Shown: positions 35,445 through 43,685 of the stretch, piece by piece
Numbering within the stretch: the first letter of the stretch is position 1
How the letters are laid out: every line of letters starts with the position of its first letter
Assembly: GCF_001029445.1 (NCBI RefSeq)
Contig: NZ_LDOT01000016.1
Span: forward strand, 1 to 64,000
DNA: 64,000 nucleotides
Direction of reading: 5' to 3'
From: Photobacterium aquae
Lineage (GTDB): Bacteria > Pseudomonadota > Gammaproteobacteria > Enterobacterales > Vibrionaceae
Made by a program: the position numbers and the translations under genes
Notes under the pieces: generated by a model
Database searches by the model: none
Told to the model about the DNA's origin: nothing
Seen by the model: only the letters and a program-made list of their open reading frames with translations

Positions 35445-36392
35445 ATGATTCACGAGCAAGCCAGCCAAATGGTAATTTTTCAGACATTGCTATCGGCGGG
35501 CAGTTTTACCGAGGCCGCAAAGCGGCTAGGTGTATCCACATCCCATGTCAGTAAGCAGTTGGGACAGCTTGAAGCCGCGCTGGGTGTGAAGCTTGTACAG
35601 CGTACTACGCGCTCGCTGACTCTCACCGAAGGCGGGCATCAATTTGCAGTCTATGCCAAGCAAGTTGTTGATGCTGTTCAAGGGGGATGTGACAAGATGG
35701 CGGAGCAGCGTGATGATGTCACGGGTGTTATAAGGATAGGGCTGTCCCAATCGTTTGGTAGCTTGCATATGATTCCGGCCATTGAAAATCTTCGTCGGCA
35801 ATATCCCGATTTACAGGTTGAGCTGAGTCTGTTTGATCACCGTGCCGATATGTTGGCCGATAGGCTGGATCTGTGGATCACAAATTATGAACATTTGCCC
35901 GAGGGTTTTGTTGCCCAGCGCTTGGCAGACGTTCGCTTTGTGCTGGCTGCATCCCCCAAGTATTTGGTCGAGCACAGGGCGCCGCTGCATCCGTCGGATT
36001 TGCAGCAGCATAATTGTTTAACTTACCGTAGCCGCCAAAGGGACTACAGCGAATGGCTGTTTACCAAAGCAGGTGAGTCTATGAATATAAAGGTGGCAGG
36101 TAATTATCGGGTGGATTTGGCCGAAGCGGTTCGGGATGCAGCGATAGCAGGATGGGGAATCGCGTATCTGGCATCTTATTTACTGCGAGACGAGTTTCGT
36201 GACGGGAAACTGATTCAATTATTGCCGGACTGGCAGCCAAGTCAGCGTATGCCATTTTATGCTGTCTATCCTTCTCGTCAGCATCTACCACGAAAGATCT
36301 CTGCAGTTCTGAATTTCTTCAAAACCTATATCGGTGATGAGCCATATTGGGATAAAGCCTTGCGCCCTTGGGTACAGTTTAGTGATGAATAA
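35445..36392 (+). CDS. LysR-type transcriptional regulator
   Basis: The 315-residue protein has an N-terminal winged helix (SFTEAAKRLGVSTSHVSKQL) and a LysR effector domain. The divergent arrangement with the SMR gene suggests local control. Target effector unknown. Confidence 0.9.
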   Translation: MIHEQASQMVIFQTLLSAGSFTEAAKRLGVSTSHVSKQLGQLEAALGVKLVQRTTRSLTLTEGGHQFAVYAKQVVDAVQGGCDKMAEQRDDVTGVIRIGLSQSFGSLHMIPAIENLRRQYPDLQVELSLFDHRADMLADRLDLWITNYEHLPEGFVAQRLADVRFVLAASPKYLVEHRAPLHPSDLQQHNCLTYRSRQRDYSEWLFTKAGESMNIKVAGNYRVDLAEAVRDAAIAGWGIAYLASYLLRDEFRDGKLIQLLPDWQPSQRMPFYAVYPSRQHLPRKISAVLNFFKTYIGDEPYWDKALRPWVQFSDE

Positions 36393-36613
36393 ACAGTCAG
36401 ACAGCTTATGCATATTGTGTGCTGTGACATAAACATTTTTTCCATTTGGCAATAATTGGAGCCAATAAGTATTTAGTGGCTTGATAAACAATGCCTTGAG
36501 GGTATTGGTGTTGTTTGGGTATCTGAGCGTAACAAATCAATAACAAAGAGTGGTTGCAGTGTGGTTACCGATTCATACAATGCGCTGCTCTATTTTATGA
36601 GTAAGGTTTTGTT

Positions 36614-37819
36614 ATGACTTCTTTATTGGGTATTGCTGTGATTTTTATGCTGGCAGCATTGTTGTCGACAGATCGCCGCAATATTCCCCTCCGAACGGTA
36701 GCGGGTGCTTTTGCGTTGCAAATTCTATTTGCCCTTCTCGTGCTCTACATCCCGGCGGGTAAAGAAGCCTTGAATGCGGTTTCGGGGGCGGTTTCTGGTG
36801 TGATTGATTACGGCCAGCAAGGAATCGCCTTTTTGTTCGGCAACTTGGCAACCGGTAGTGTTGGTTTTGTTTTTGCAATCAATGTACTGGGTATCATTAT
36901 TTTCTTCTCAGCTCTGATTTCGGGTTTGTACCATATCGGGCTGATGCCGAAAGTCATCAATGTGATTGGCGGTGGTTTGCAGCGTTTTCTTGGCACTGGT
37001 AGGGCTGAGTCTTTATCGGCAACGGCCAATATTTTTGTCGGTATGATTGAAGCGCCGTTAGTGGTGAAGCCTTACCTGAACAAAATGAGTGACTCCCAGT
37101 TTTTCGCTGTGATGACGTGTGGTCTGGCTTCTGTCGCCGGGGGAACTCTGGTAGGTTATGCCTCGCTGGGTGTCGATTTGAATTACCTGATTGCTGCTGC
37201 GTTTATGTCTGCACCCGCTGGTTTGCTGATGGCTAAAATCATGGTGCCGCCATCGAAGACAAGCCTAGATGCCGATGAGATTACATCGGTAGAGTTGCCA
37301 CGAGCCACCAATGTTATCGAAGCCCTAGCCGACGGTGCAATCTCTGGCCTGCGTATTTCTGTGACGGTAGGGGCAACCTTGCTCGCGTTCATCAGTGTGA
37401 TTGCTATGCTCAACGGCCTGTTGGGCAAACTTGGTGATTTGGTTGGCCTGACCTTGAGCTTTGAATTGATTTTGGGCTATCTGTTTGCCCCTGTCGCGTT
37501 CGTTATTGGCGTGCCGTGGAATGAAGCTATCGTTGCTGGTGGTTTGCTCGGCAATAAGATTGTCGTGAATGAGTTTGTTGCTTTCATTTCATTGATGGAT
37601 GTGAAGAGCCAGCTCAGCGAGCATTCCATTGCCATTGTTACTTTTGCGTTGTGTGGATTTGCCAATATTTCAACAATGGCAATATTGATTGGCGGACTGG
37701 GGAGCTTGGTTCCTGAGCGTCGGGGCTATATTTCTCAAATGGGCATTCGAGCCATAACCGCAGGGGTGTTGGCCAATTTGATGAGTGCTGCGGTTGCCGG
37801 CGTTATTTTGTCACTATAG
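36614..37819 (+). CDS. nupC: NupC-family nucleoside permease
   Basis: The 401-residue membrane protein has the concentrative nucleoside transporter pattern, including [17 protein letters not shown] and NEFVAFISL near the C-terminus. It imports nucleosides with cations. It has its own ribosome site and terminator (37830-37853) and no enzymes beside it. Vibrios have several paralogues, so the gene number is uncertain. Confidence 0.88.
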   Translation: MTSLLGIAVIFMLAALLSTDRRNIPLRTVAGAFALQILFALLVLYIPAGKEALNAVSGAVSGVIDYGQQGIAFLFGNLATGSVGFVFAINVLGIIIFFSALISGLYHIGLMPKVINVIGGGLQRFLGTGRAESLSATANIFVGMIEAPLVVKPYLNKMSDSQFFAVMTCGLASVAGGTLVGYASLGVDLNYLIAAAFMSAPAGLLMAKIMVPPSKTSLDADEITSVELPRATNVIEALADGAISGLRISVTVGATLLAFISVIAMLNGLLGKLGDLVGLTLSFELILGYLFAPVAFVIGVPWNEAIVAGGLLGNKIVVNEFVAFISLMDVKSQLSEHSIAIVTFALCGFANISTMAILIGGLGSLVPERRGYISQMGIRAITAGVLANLMSAAVAGVILSL

Positions 37820-37829
37820 TTGTTTGAGG

Positions 37830-37853
37830 GGGAGCACATGTGCTCCCTTTTTT
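37830..37853 (+). terminator. terminator of nupC
   Basis: GGGAGCAC and GTGCTCCC palindrome followed by a T run. Confidence 0.9.
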
Positions 37854-38055
37854 ATTTATGTGCTGCCTGCTCTGTCGCCATCTTGATGATTTTACTTCCT
37901 GTAATGCGTTCTTATCTCATCTGCTAATAATTCTTATTTACCTTGCTCTCTTGCTTTGTTAAATTGATAAGGCTCTAAGTTACTGGGCGCTAAGTTCAAA
38001 AAGTTCTAGGTTGATGAGGTTCAATTGTATTGAACTTGATATTTGAGGATGGGTT

Positions 38056-38499
38056 GTGGACGCAAAGAAAGCCCTAAAAAAGCTCAAGAAGAAATTGAAG
38101 CCAGAAAGCCATGTGAGTCATCAGGCTTTGGCGGGTCTCAAAAAGAAAGCCCCTGCAAATAGCTGGTTAGGCGAAGAGCTGAAAGGTGAAGTGAAGCAGA
38201 TCTCTCAAGATACACTTCGTAGTGTAGCATCAGAACTTGCCACACCGTTGAACCCTTTATTTTCATGGTTCAATGATGGTTATTCTGGCTCGGGTTTATC
38301 TCTATCATCAATAACCGCCTCCCCACATGCTCACAAAAGCGATTCCCAACCGGCAGCACCGACGATCAGTCGTATCACGCAGCAATCGTTAGCACTAGCT
38401 AAGTTGCCACTTAAATCGCCAGCGTGTAAACGTTGCCCGGCTTTATCTGGCGGGCTGTGTAAATGTGCAGTGAAGAAATTTGGATTAAAAGCAGCATGA
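38056..38499 (+). CDS. basic Cys-containing hypothetical protein
   Basis: The 147-residue protein starts with GTG behind GAGG. It is strongly basic at the N-terminus (KKALKKLKKKLK) and has CKRCPALSGGLCKCAVKKFG at the C-terminus, a possible small metal-binding knuckle. Not recognised. It points towards the metal-organelle locus but a terminator-like hairpin lies behind it, so it is a separate unit. Confidence 0.6.
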   Translation: MDAKKALKKLKKKLKPESHVSHQALAGLKKKAPANSWLGEELKGEVKQISQDTLRSVASELATPLNPLFSWFNDGYSGSGLSLSSITASPHAHKSDSQPAAPTISRITQQSLALAKLPLKSPACKRCPALSGGLCKCAVKKFGLKAA

Positions 38500-38500
38500 A

Positions 38501-38525
38501 ACAAGCCGGTTTATCCGGCTTGTTG
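38501..38525. terminator. hairpin between convergent genes
   Basis: ACAAGCCGG and CCGGCTTGT with a short loop; weak T tract. Confidence 0.7.
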
Positions 38526-38553
38526 TGTCTCTGAATGATTGGCAATTTATGGT

Positions 38554-38913
38554 CTATAGGCTGAGTAACAATCGGCTGACCGATGGGCCAGCAAGTCGTT
38601 TCAATGCCATTACAGCCATTCCTCTTGCAAACGTTTTGGTTCCCTTTGCGACAGCATTCTCAATGAATGTTGGTTTGCTATTTTCGCGCAGCCAGTGATG
38701 GCTTTCCACGGTTTCGAGGATATCTTCAGCGCTAATTTGGGTGTTATCAAACGAAATAGCAACAGATCCTGCGTATTTTTTGTGCTTGATATCGGAAATT
38801 GCATCAATTTCTTTCAGCTGGCTAATAAGTTGCTCGACATCTTCATAGTGATCGCGAATATAGTCAGAGCGAATACGTAAGCGTTTGTGTGTTTGATGAA
38901 TGTAAGTGTTCAT
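38554..38913 (-). CDS. HMA-like small protein, divergent from the P1B-ATPase operon
   Basis: The 119-residue protein begins MNTYIHQTHKRLRIRSDYI, then a ferredoxin-like pattern (DVEQLISQLKEIDAISDIKH, GSVAISFD, ISAEDILETV) like heavy-metal-associated domains but without Cys. The Arg motif RLRIRS sits where HMA proteins carry CxxC, matching the P-G-R-V/I-R motif in the two HMA-like proteins of the divergent operon. The C-terminus (MAVMALKRLAGPSVSRLLLS) may be amphipathic. The ATG at 38913 is preferred to one 48 bases upstream because homology begins there. Confidence 0.65.
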   Translation of the reverse strand: MNTYIHQTHKRLRIRSDYIRDHYEDVEQLISQLKEIDAISDIKHKKYAGSVAISFDNTQISAEDILETVESHHWLRENSKPTFIENAVAKGTKTFARGMAVMALKRLAGPSVSRLLLSL

Positions 38914-39050
38914 GAAATTGCCAATACAGATGAAAACTATTACTATTCGCGACTCTAGCATTCATCTTGATACAGCGCAAAGAAAACTCGATTACTAATG
39001 TCACCTTTTTGATCTTATGATAGGGTTTCGGCTCACAATAAAAAGATAAA

Positions 39051-39383
39051 ATGATGAAAAAACATATAGATACCGCAATGAAGTTGCGCCGTATGGTAGG
39101 GATTGCCCACCATATTCCAGGAAGGGTCAGACTTAAATACAAATTAGGAATAATTGCCCACCTTGCCAGCTTCAATAAGCAGGATATTGAACAATATTTA
39201 GCTGACATCCCAGCATTGAAAAACTACAAGCTAAATAGTGCGACCGGCAGTATTGTTATCGAGTACGACGCGGCGATGATCAATCCTGCGGTAATCGAAG
39301 CACTGTTTTCGGATTCGGACAGCGACGCTGAGCAGGCCTGTATGGTGCTTGGGCGCTGTATCGATGTAAATGGAGTGTTGTAA
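39051..39383 (+). CDS. HMA_2-like domain protein (first gene of candidate ferrosome operon)
   Basis: The 110-residue protein shows HHIPGRVRLKYKLG at residues 21-34, then LADIPALKNYKLNSATGSIV and EYDAAMINPAVIEALF, an HMA-like alpha-beta sandwich with Arg residues in place of the cysteine pair. The N-terminal domain of the ATPase at the end of the operon has the same HHFPGRIRFK motif. Its stop shares a base with the next start (TAATG). Binding of iron or of lipid/organelle partners is inference. Confidence 0.75.
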   Translation: MMKKHIDTAMKLRRMVGIAHHIPGRVRLKYKLGIIAHLASFNKQDIEQYLADIPALKNYKLNSATGSIVIEYDAAMINPAVIEALFSDSDSDAEQACMVLGRCIDVNGVL

Positions 39384-40249
39384 TGAGCGACAAACAAAAC
39401 GAAAAAGATATGGAGTGGCCATATGGCAACCCGAGTGAGTGGGCAAGTCAGTTTGCTCAGGAGCAAGGCATCCCTCCACAGGGTATGCCGCCTCAGGGTA
39501 TGCCACCTTATGGCCAGATGGATGCCCAGGTGCATCCGGGGATGATCCCGCCGCATCTTCATCCTTATTACTTTCCACATCATCATCCTTATTTTCATGG
39601 TAACCCAGCGATGGCACATGCAGCGATGGGGATGCCTGCTTGTGGTATTCCGCCTCAGCCAGCAGCGGCGATGAATCATGGGATGCCTCCTCATGTCCAT
39701 CCGCATATGTGGGCGGCTCATATGGCGATGATGGCTCAGGGAATGGTGCCTCCGGGTACACCGCAACAGCAGGGCGAGCAATCACAGCAAGCCCCAAACA
39801 CGGATGACGCATTAGATCCGATGTTCGAGCAGGCTCAAGCCATGCTTGAAGGCGCATTGGGTGAAGATGCAGGTATGTTTAAGCAAATTTTAGGAACAAT
39901 GGGTATGAACGATAAAGAGTTTTGGAAAGGTGCAGTAGTCGGTGCGGCGGCGGCGTTGGTATTGAGCAATGAAAATGTTCGTAAGGGCTTGATGGGCCTT
40001 GTGAGCAATGCAGGTAGCATGCTCAAGTCTGGCGGTGAGACCGTGAAAGAGACGGCTGTGCAAACGGCGTCTTCTGTAAAGCAGGGTGTATCTACAGGTG
40101 GTGAGATTTTCCGCGATACATACGGTGCCGGCAAGGAAGGCTTTAAAGAGTCGCTAGATCGCCATCGTACTCAGCCTGAGTTTGACCAAGATGAGACTGA
40201 CGTAGAGGAAATGCGTCATGATCTATCTCAGCGTCCAACCGGCGAGTAA
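39383..40249 (+). CDS. His/Met/Pro-rich protein with hydrophobic segment
   Basis: The 288-residue protein has a low-complexity N-terminal half (residues 30-130) with repeats of the type PPQGM and many His residues (HLHPYYFPHHHPYFHG), a plausible metal-binding or condensate-forming region. Residues about 170-210 are Ala/Val-rich (KGAVVGAAAALVLSNENVRK), followed by an amphipathic YtxH-like tail (VKETAVQTASSVKQG) and an acidic end. It is coupled to both neighbours in the operon. It could correspond to the structural protein of the organelle. Confidence 0.72.
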   Translation: MSDKQNEKDMEWPYGNPSEWASQFAQEQGIPPQGMPPQGMPPYGQMDAQVHPGMIPPHLHPYYFPHHHPYFHGNPAMAHAAMGMPACGIPPQPAAAMNHGMPPHVHPHMWAAHMAMMAQGMVPPGTPQQQGEQSQQAPNTDDALDPMFEQAQAMLEGALGEDAGMFKQILGTMGMNDKEFWKGAVVGAAAALVLSNENVRKGLMGLVSNAGSMLKSGGETVKETAVQTASSVKQGVSTGGEIFRDTYGAGKEGFKESLDRHRTQPEFDQDETDVEEMRHDLSQRPTGE

Positions 40250-40254
40250 GAGCG

Positions 40255-40560
40255 ATGAGTAATTCTTCCAATCAATTACACCCGGCAAGCAGAGCAATGC
40301 TGGTGGGGGCGATTGTGGGGGGAACGGCTTCTGCGGCCAGTCAGTGGCAATCACACAAGAAGGGCGATATTGATACCAACCAAATGGTAGCCAGTGTCGC
40401 TCGTGATTCTCTAAAAGCCGGATTAGTCAGTGGGGCGACCACTTATGTTGCCGATAAAATGGCAGGGCGCCCGATTCTCTCTATGCTCACCATACTCAGT
40501 GCTAGTGCTGCTGGCCTGTACCTTCTTGATAATATTACGGATAAAACAAACCATGAATAA
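40255..40560 (+). CDS. small two-helix membrane protein (MamC-like layout)
   Basis: The 101-residue protein has two Gly/Ala-rich hydrophobic segments (AMLVGAIVGGTASAA and LSMLTILSASAAGLYLL) linked by a charged loop with KKGDIDTNQMVASVARDSL. This layout recalls magnetosome MamC (Mms13), whose loop contacts magnetite, and the hydrophobic FezC-type proteins of ferrosomes. The likeness is by eye only. It overlaps the next gene by eight bases. Confidence 0.6.
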   Translation: MSNSSNQLHPASRAMLVGAIVGGTASAASQWQSHKKGDIDTNQMVASVARDSLKAGLVSGATTYVADKMAGRPILSMLTILSASAAGLYLLDNITDKTNHE

Positions 40561-40864
40561 TAAATATCCATATTACGGTTACCCATACCATATGCCTCAT
40601 CATGTAAACCCTCAGGTTCAGGGACAAGTGCAGGAATCGGCGTATAAGAAAAAGAATACCAAAACACATTTTTTGATGGGGGCTGTAGCCGGTGCTGCCG
40701 TAGCCTATTTGCTGACCAATAAAACATTCCAGCAGGGTGTTGCAACAACGGGTGAAAAAGCGTGGTCGACGGTTCGCGGTGAGGTTGAAGAGCTGAAAGA
40801 ACGTCTAGAAGATACCCAGGCTGAGCTTGAATATTACCGTAACCTGCATAAAGGTGAGGAATGA
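40553..40864 (+). CDS. small YtxH-like membrane protein
   Basis: The 103-residue protein has a Tyr/His/Pro-rich start (NKYPYYGYPYHMPHHVNP), one hydrophobic segment (FLMGAVAGAAVAYLL) and a coiled coil at the end (VRGEVEELKERLEDTQAELE). The Tyr/His-rich start echoes the upstream His-rich protein. A longer frame from 40430 overlaps the preceding gene and is rejected; the ATG at 40553 lies inside that gene's end. Its stop overlaps the ATPase start (ATGA). Confidence 0.7.
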   Translation: MNNKYPYYGYPYHMPHHVNPQVQGQVQESAYKKKNTKTHFLMGAVAGAAVAYLLTNKTFQQGVATTGEKAWSTVRGEVEELKERLEDTQAELEYYRNLHKGEE

Positions 40865-42921
40865 TTGAGTTACAAGTTCGTCACCATTTTCCCGGGCGTA
40901 TTCGTTTCAAGGCCATGTGCCTGAAACACTTCCCGGGGATTGGAGATTGGGTTAAGCAAAGCCTGATGGCGATACAGGGCATAACAGAAGTACGGGTTAA
41001 CGAGCCTGCCTGTACTGTCGTGATCCAGTATGATACCGATGTGATAAGCCATAAGGCGATAAAGTCACGTTTGGCTGAGATGGATCTCGATAGCGGTGAG
41101 CGGGCCGATAGCGAGCATATCTATACCCGTGGTGATGTAGCCCTGAATGTGATTGGCACCTTGGCTGCTGCAATGCTGCCCCAACGTTGGGCGGCATTGT
41201 CAACTGCGACCCTGATCGCCCCGACACTTTTTGCCGGATTGGATGATCTTCGTCAGCGTGAGGTGTCAGTTGAAGTCCTTGATGCTATTGCGATTGGTCT
41301 ATCGGCGTGGCGGGGTGATTACCGTACCGCGATGATGACCCAGAGCTTGGTTAGTCTTGGCGAGTATATGGAGCACCAAACCAGCCGCAGTAGTGATCAA
41401 CTGCTGGCTGAGCTGATGCAGCCAAAAGACTGTGTCGTGTGGAAAGTAACGCAGAGCGGGCAGGAGCAGGTTTGTTCCAGCACGCTGCAAGTTGGCGATA
41501 TCATTGCGTTGATGCCGGGTGATGCGATACCGATTGACGGTGTGGTAGAAAGCGGCACAGCATTGATCAACCAATCTGCACTGACAGGCGAAAGTGTGCC
41601 GGTGCGGCGTGAAGTTGGTGCATTCGTATACTCTGGCACGTCAGTGCATGATGGCGGTATCAAGGTTCGCGTAGAAAAAGTGGGTAGTGAGGCAACGACT
41701 GCCAAAATTGCCTCTTTGATCTACGAGTCGCTGAGTGAGAAGAGTGAAACCCAGCAGGTCACGCAGGAGATGGCAAAACGCAGGGTGAAAATCACCTTGG
41801 GCATCGGTGCCGCGGTGTTTGCTCTGACCCAAGATGTGAATCGTGTCGCATCTGTTTTCTTGGTTGACTACTCCTGTGCCTTGAAACTCAGCACCCCCGT
41901 AACATTCAAATCGATTATGTTCCGTGCCGCGCAACAGGGCATTTTGCTCAAGGGCGGTAGTGCCATTGAGAAACTGGTTAAAGTGGATACCTGCGTATTC
42001 GACAAAACCGGTACCCTGACGCATGGCGATATGGAAGTGACCGATGTGGTCACCTTCTGCAGTGAAAATACGGCAAGGGATGTATTGGCTATTGCGGCGT
42101 CTGTCGAAGAGCACAGCAGCCACCCATTGTCGCAAGCGGTTGTTTCTGCGGCAGCAAATAATGCCCTGCCTCATATTGATCACGGTGAGGTCGAATATGT
42201 GATTGCACACGGGTTGCGCAGCACATTGGATGGTCATTGCTTGGTGATGGGAAGCCGTCATTTCCTTGAGTCTCATGAGGGTGTTGATTTTGCATGCGCC
42301 GAACAAAAAATTCGTGAATACGAAGAGAAAGGTCGCCATCTGATTTACATTTCCTATGACCATCGCCTGATTGGCATGATCGGCCTGCGGGATCACCTAC
42401 GTGAAGACGTTATGGCAACGCTCGCTGAACTTCGTGCATCGGGGATCTCTGAACTGGTCATGATATCGGGTGACAGTGCCTTTAAAGCCAACATGCTTGG
42501 TGATGAGCTTAAGTTGGATCGGGTTTTTGCCGAGGCCACACCCGAGAGCAAGTCACAGATCATTGAGTCGTTGAAGCAGCAAGGCAAGACGGTGATGTTT
42601 GTTGGTGATGGGGTCAATGATGCCCCGGCATTGACAAAAGCGGATGTGGGTGTAGCTATGTGCAATGGTACAGAGCTTGCCCGTCAGGCCGCCGATGTTG
42701 TTCTGTTACGCGATCAACTATACGGTGTCGCGCAAGCTCGTCAGCTGGCGAATATTGCGATGTCGATGGTAAACAGCAATATCAAGCTTGCTGAATACAT
42801 TAACAGCGGCATTATGCTGGCGGCCGCGTTGGGCTGGTTGAATCCGGCAGCGAGTGCCATTCTCCACAATGGTACCACCTTGTCGATTCTTGCCCGTTCC
42901 CTTGCGGTTAGGCACGGATAA
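40861..42921 (+). CDS. P1B-type metal-transporting ATPase with SCAL motif (P1B-6 / FezB-like)
   Basis: The 686-residue ATPase has an N-terminal HMA-like domain with HHFPGRIRFK (residues 8-17) instead of CxxC, membrane helices from about residue 90, the actuator TGES near 242, DKTGT with Asp381, and GDGVNDAP at about 582. The intramembrane metal motif is DYSCALKLSTP (Cys339) where copper and zinc pumps have CPC. As I recall, this type is the P1B-6 class, which includes FezB of ferrosomes. The pump would move iron or another metal into a compartment. AAAGGTGAGGA precedes the ATG; a terminator follows. Confidence 0.82.
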   Translation: MIELQVRHHFPGRIRFKAMCLKHFPGIGDWVKQSLMAIQGITEVRVNEPACTVVIQYDTDVISHKAIKSRLAEMDLDSGERADSEHIYTRGDVALNVIGTLAAAMLPQRWAALSTATLIAPTLFAGLDDLRQREVSVEVLDAIAIGLSAWRGDYRTAMMTQSLVSLGEYMEHQTSRSSDQLLAELMQPKDCVVWKVTQSGQEQVCSSTLQVGDIIALMPGDAIPIDGVVESGTALINQSALTGESVPVRREVGAFVYSGTSVHDGGIKVRVEKVGSEATTAKIASLIYESLSEKSETQQVTQEMAKRRVKITLGIGAAVFALTQDVNRVASVFLVDYSCALKLSTPVTFKSIMFRAAQQGILLKGGSAIEKLVKVDTCVFDKTGTLTHGDMEVTDVVTFCSENTARDVLAIAASVEEHSSHPLSQAVVSAAANNALPHIDHGEVEYVIAHGLRSTLDGHCLVMGSRHFLESHEGVDFACAEQKIREYEEKGRHLIYISYDHRLIGMIGLRDHLREDVMATLAELRASGISELVMISGDSAFKANMLGDELKLDRVFAEATPESKSQIIESLKQQGKTVMFVGDGVNDAPALTKADVGVAMCNGTELARQAADVVLLRDQLYGVAQARQLANIAMSMVNSNIKLAEYINSGIMLAAALGWLNPAASAILHNGTTLSILARSLAVRHG

Positions 42922-42946
42922 CAAGTGTCAACGTATGACTGAAAAG

Positions 42947-42972
42947 AAGCCGAGAGTGATCTCGGCTTTTTT
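42947..42972 (+). terminator. terminator of the P1B-ATPase operon
   Basis: AAGCCGAG, loop and CTCGGCTT followed by TTTT, 25 bases after the stop. Confidence 0.9.
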
Positions 42973-43045
42973 ATGTGCGCTGTACCCACAGTGGCTTGAT
43001 TATTGTAGGCTAATATGGATATATCCATCCAACTGTAGGGATACA

Positions 43046-43576
43046 ATGATGAAAGTTATCGCTTTTGCAGCTTCAAGCAGTACAACATCAATTAACAAGC
43101 AGCTTGTTACTTATGCCGTATCGCATTTGCCAAATGCCGAAGTAGAAGTACTCGATCTGAACGATTTTGAATTGCCTTTGTTCAGTGAAGACAAAGAAAA
43201 AGTGCTGGGACAGCCTGAGTTGGCTAAAGCGTTCTTGAAGAAAATTCATGATGCGGATGCTGTTGTGATCTCTTTTGCCGAGCATAATGGGTCGTACTCG
43301 GTCGCTTATAAGAACTTATTTGACTGGTGTTCGCGTATTAACCCTAAAGTGTATTTGAACAAATCGGTTGTTTTGCTGGCAACGTCGCCGGGCCCTGGTG
43401 GGGCAAAGAATGTGTTGGCGGCGGCTAGCGGGTCAATGCCATTTTTTGGCGCTGAAGTGAAGGCTATGGTATCGATACCGAACTTTTATGAGAATTTTGA
43501 TCAAGAGCGTCAGGTTTTGAGTCATCCTGAATTCAACAGCGAAGTCATGTCGGCGGTCAGTTTGCTGGTTGTTTGA
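43046..43576 (+). CDS. NADPH-dependent FMN reductase family protein
   Basis: Flavodoxin-fold protein of about 176 residues. The FMN phosphate loop ASSSTTSINKQL is at the N-terminus, EHNGSYSVAYKNLFDW and ATSPGPGGAKN follow, as in NADPH-dependent FMN reductases and quinone reductases. AGGG lies before the ATG at 43046; the longer frame from 42854 would overlap the ATPase gene. It may supply reducing power to the metal locus, but the terminator between them argues for independent expression. Confidence 0.85.
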   Translation: MMKVIAFAASSSTTSINKQLVTYAVSHLPNAEVEVLDLNDFELPLFSEDKEKVLGQPELAKAFLKKIHDADAVVISFAEHNGSYSVAYKNLFDWCSRINPKVYLNKSVVLLATSPGPGGAKNVLAAASGSMPFFGAEVKAMVSIPNFYENFDQERQVLSHPEFNSEVMSAVSLLVV

Positions 43577-43647
43577 GGGAGCAAAAGATCAACGAGAAGC
43601 TCAGATCCTGCTCCCATCAGAAGGGGGAGAATATCTCTTACTTATGA

Positions 43648-43671
43648 AAAAAGCCGCATTGCGCGGCTTTT
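43648..43671. terminator. bidirectional terminator
   Basis: AAAAGCCGC, short loop and GCGGCTTTT between convergent genes. Confidence 0.88.
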
Positions 43672-43685
43672 GTGTTTGAAGGGGA

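Noticed and set aside
38928..38950. Possible Fur box in the divergent HMA promoter (GAAAACTATTACTATTCGC)
   Set aside because: Only about 11 of 17 positions fit the GATAATGATAATCATTATC consensus by eye; too weak to annotate without a matrix score.
39224..39857. Two long antisense frames opposite the His-rich gene
   Set aside because: They are products of the repetitive codon pattern on the plus strand (His/Arg/Met-rich shadows) and have no ribosome sites.
41641..42396. 251-codon antisense frame within the P1B-ATPase gene
   Set aside because: It is a shadow of a fully conserved ATPase domain.
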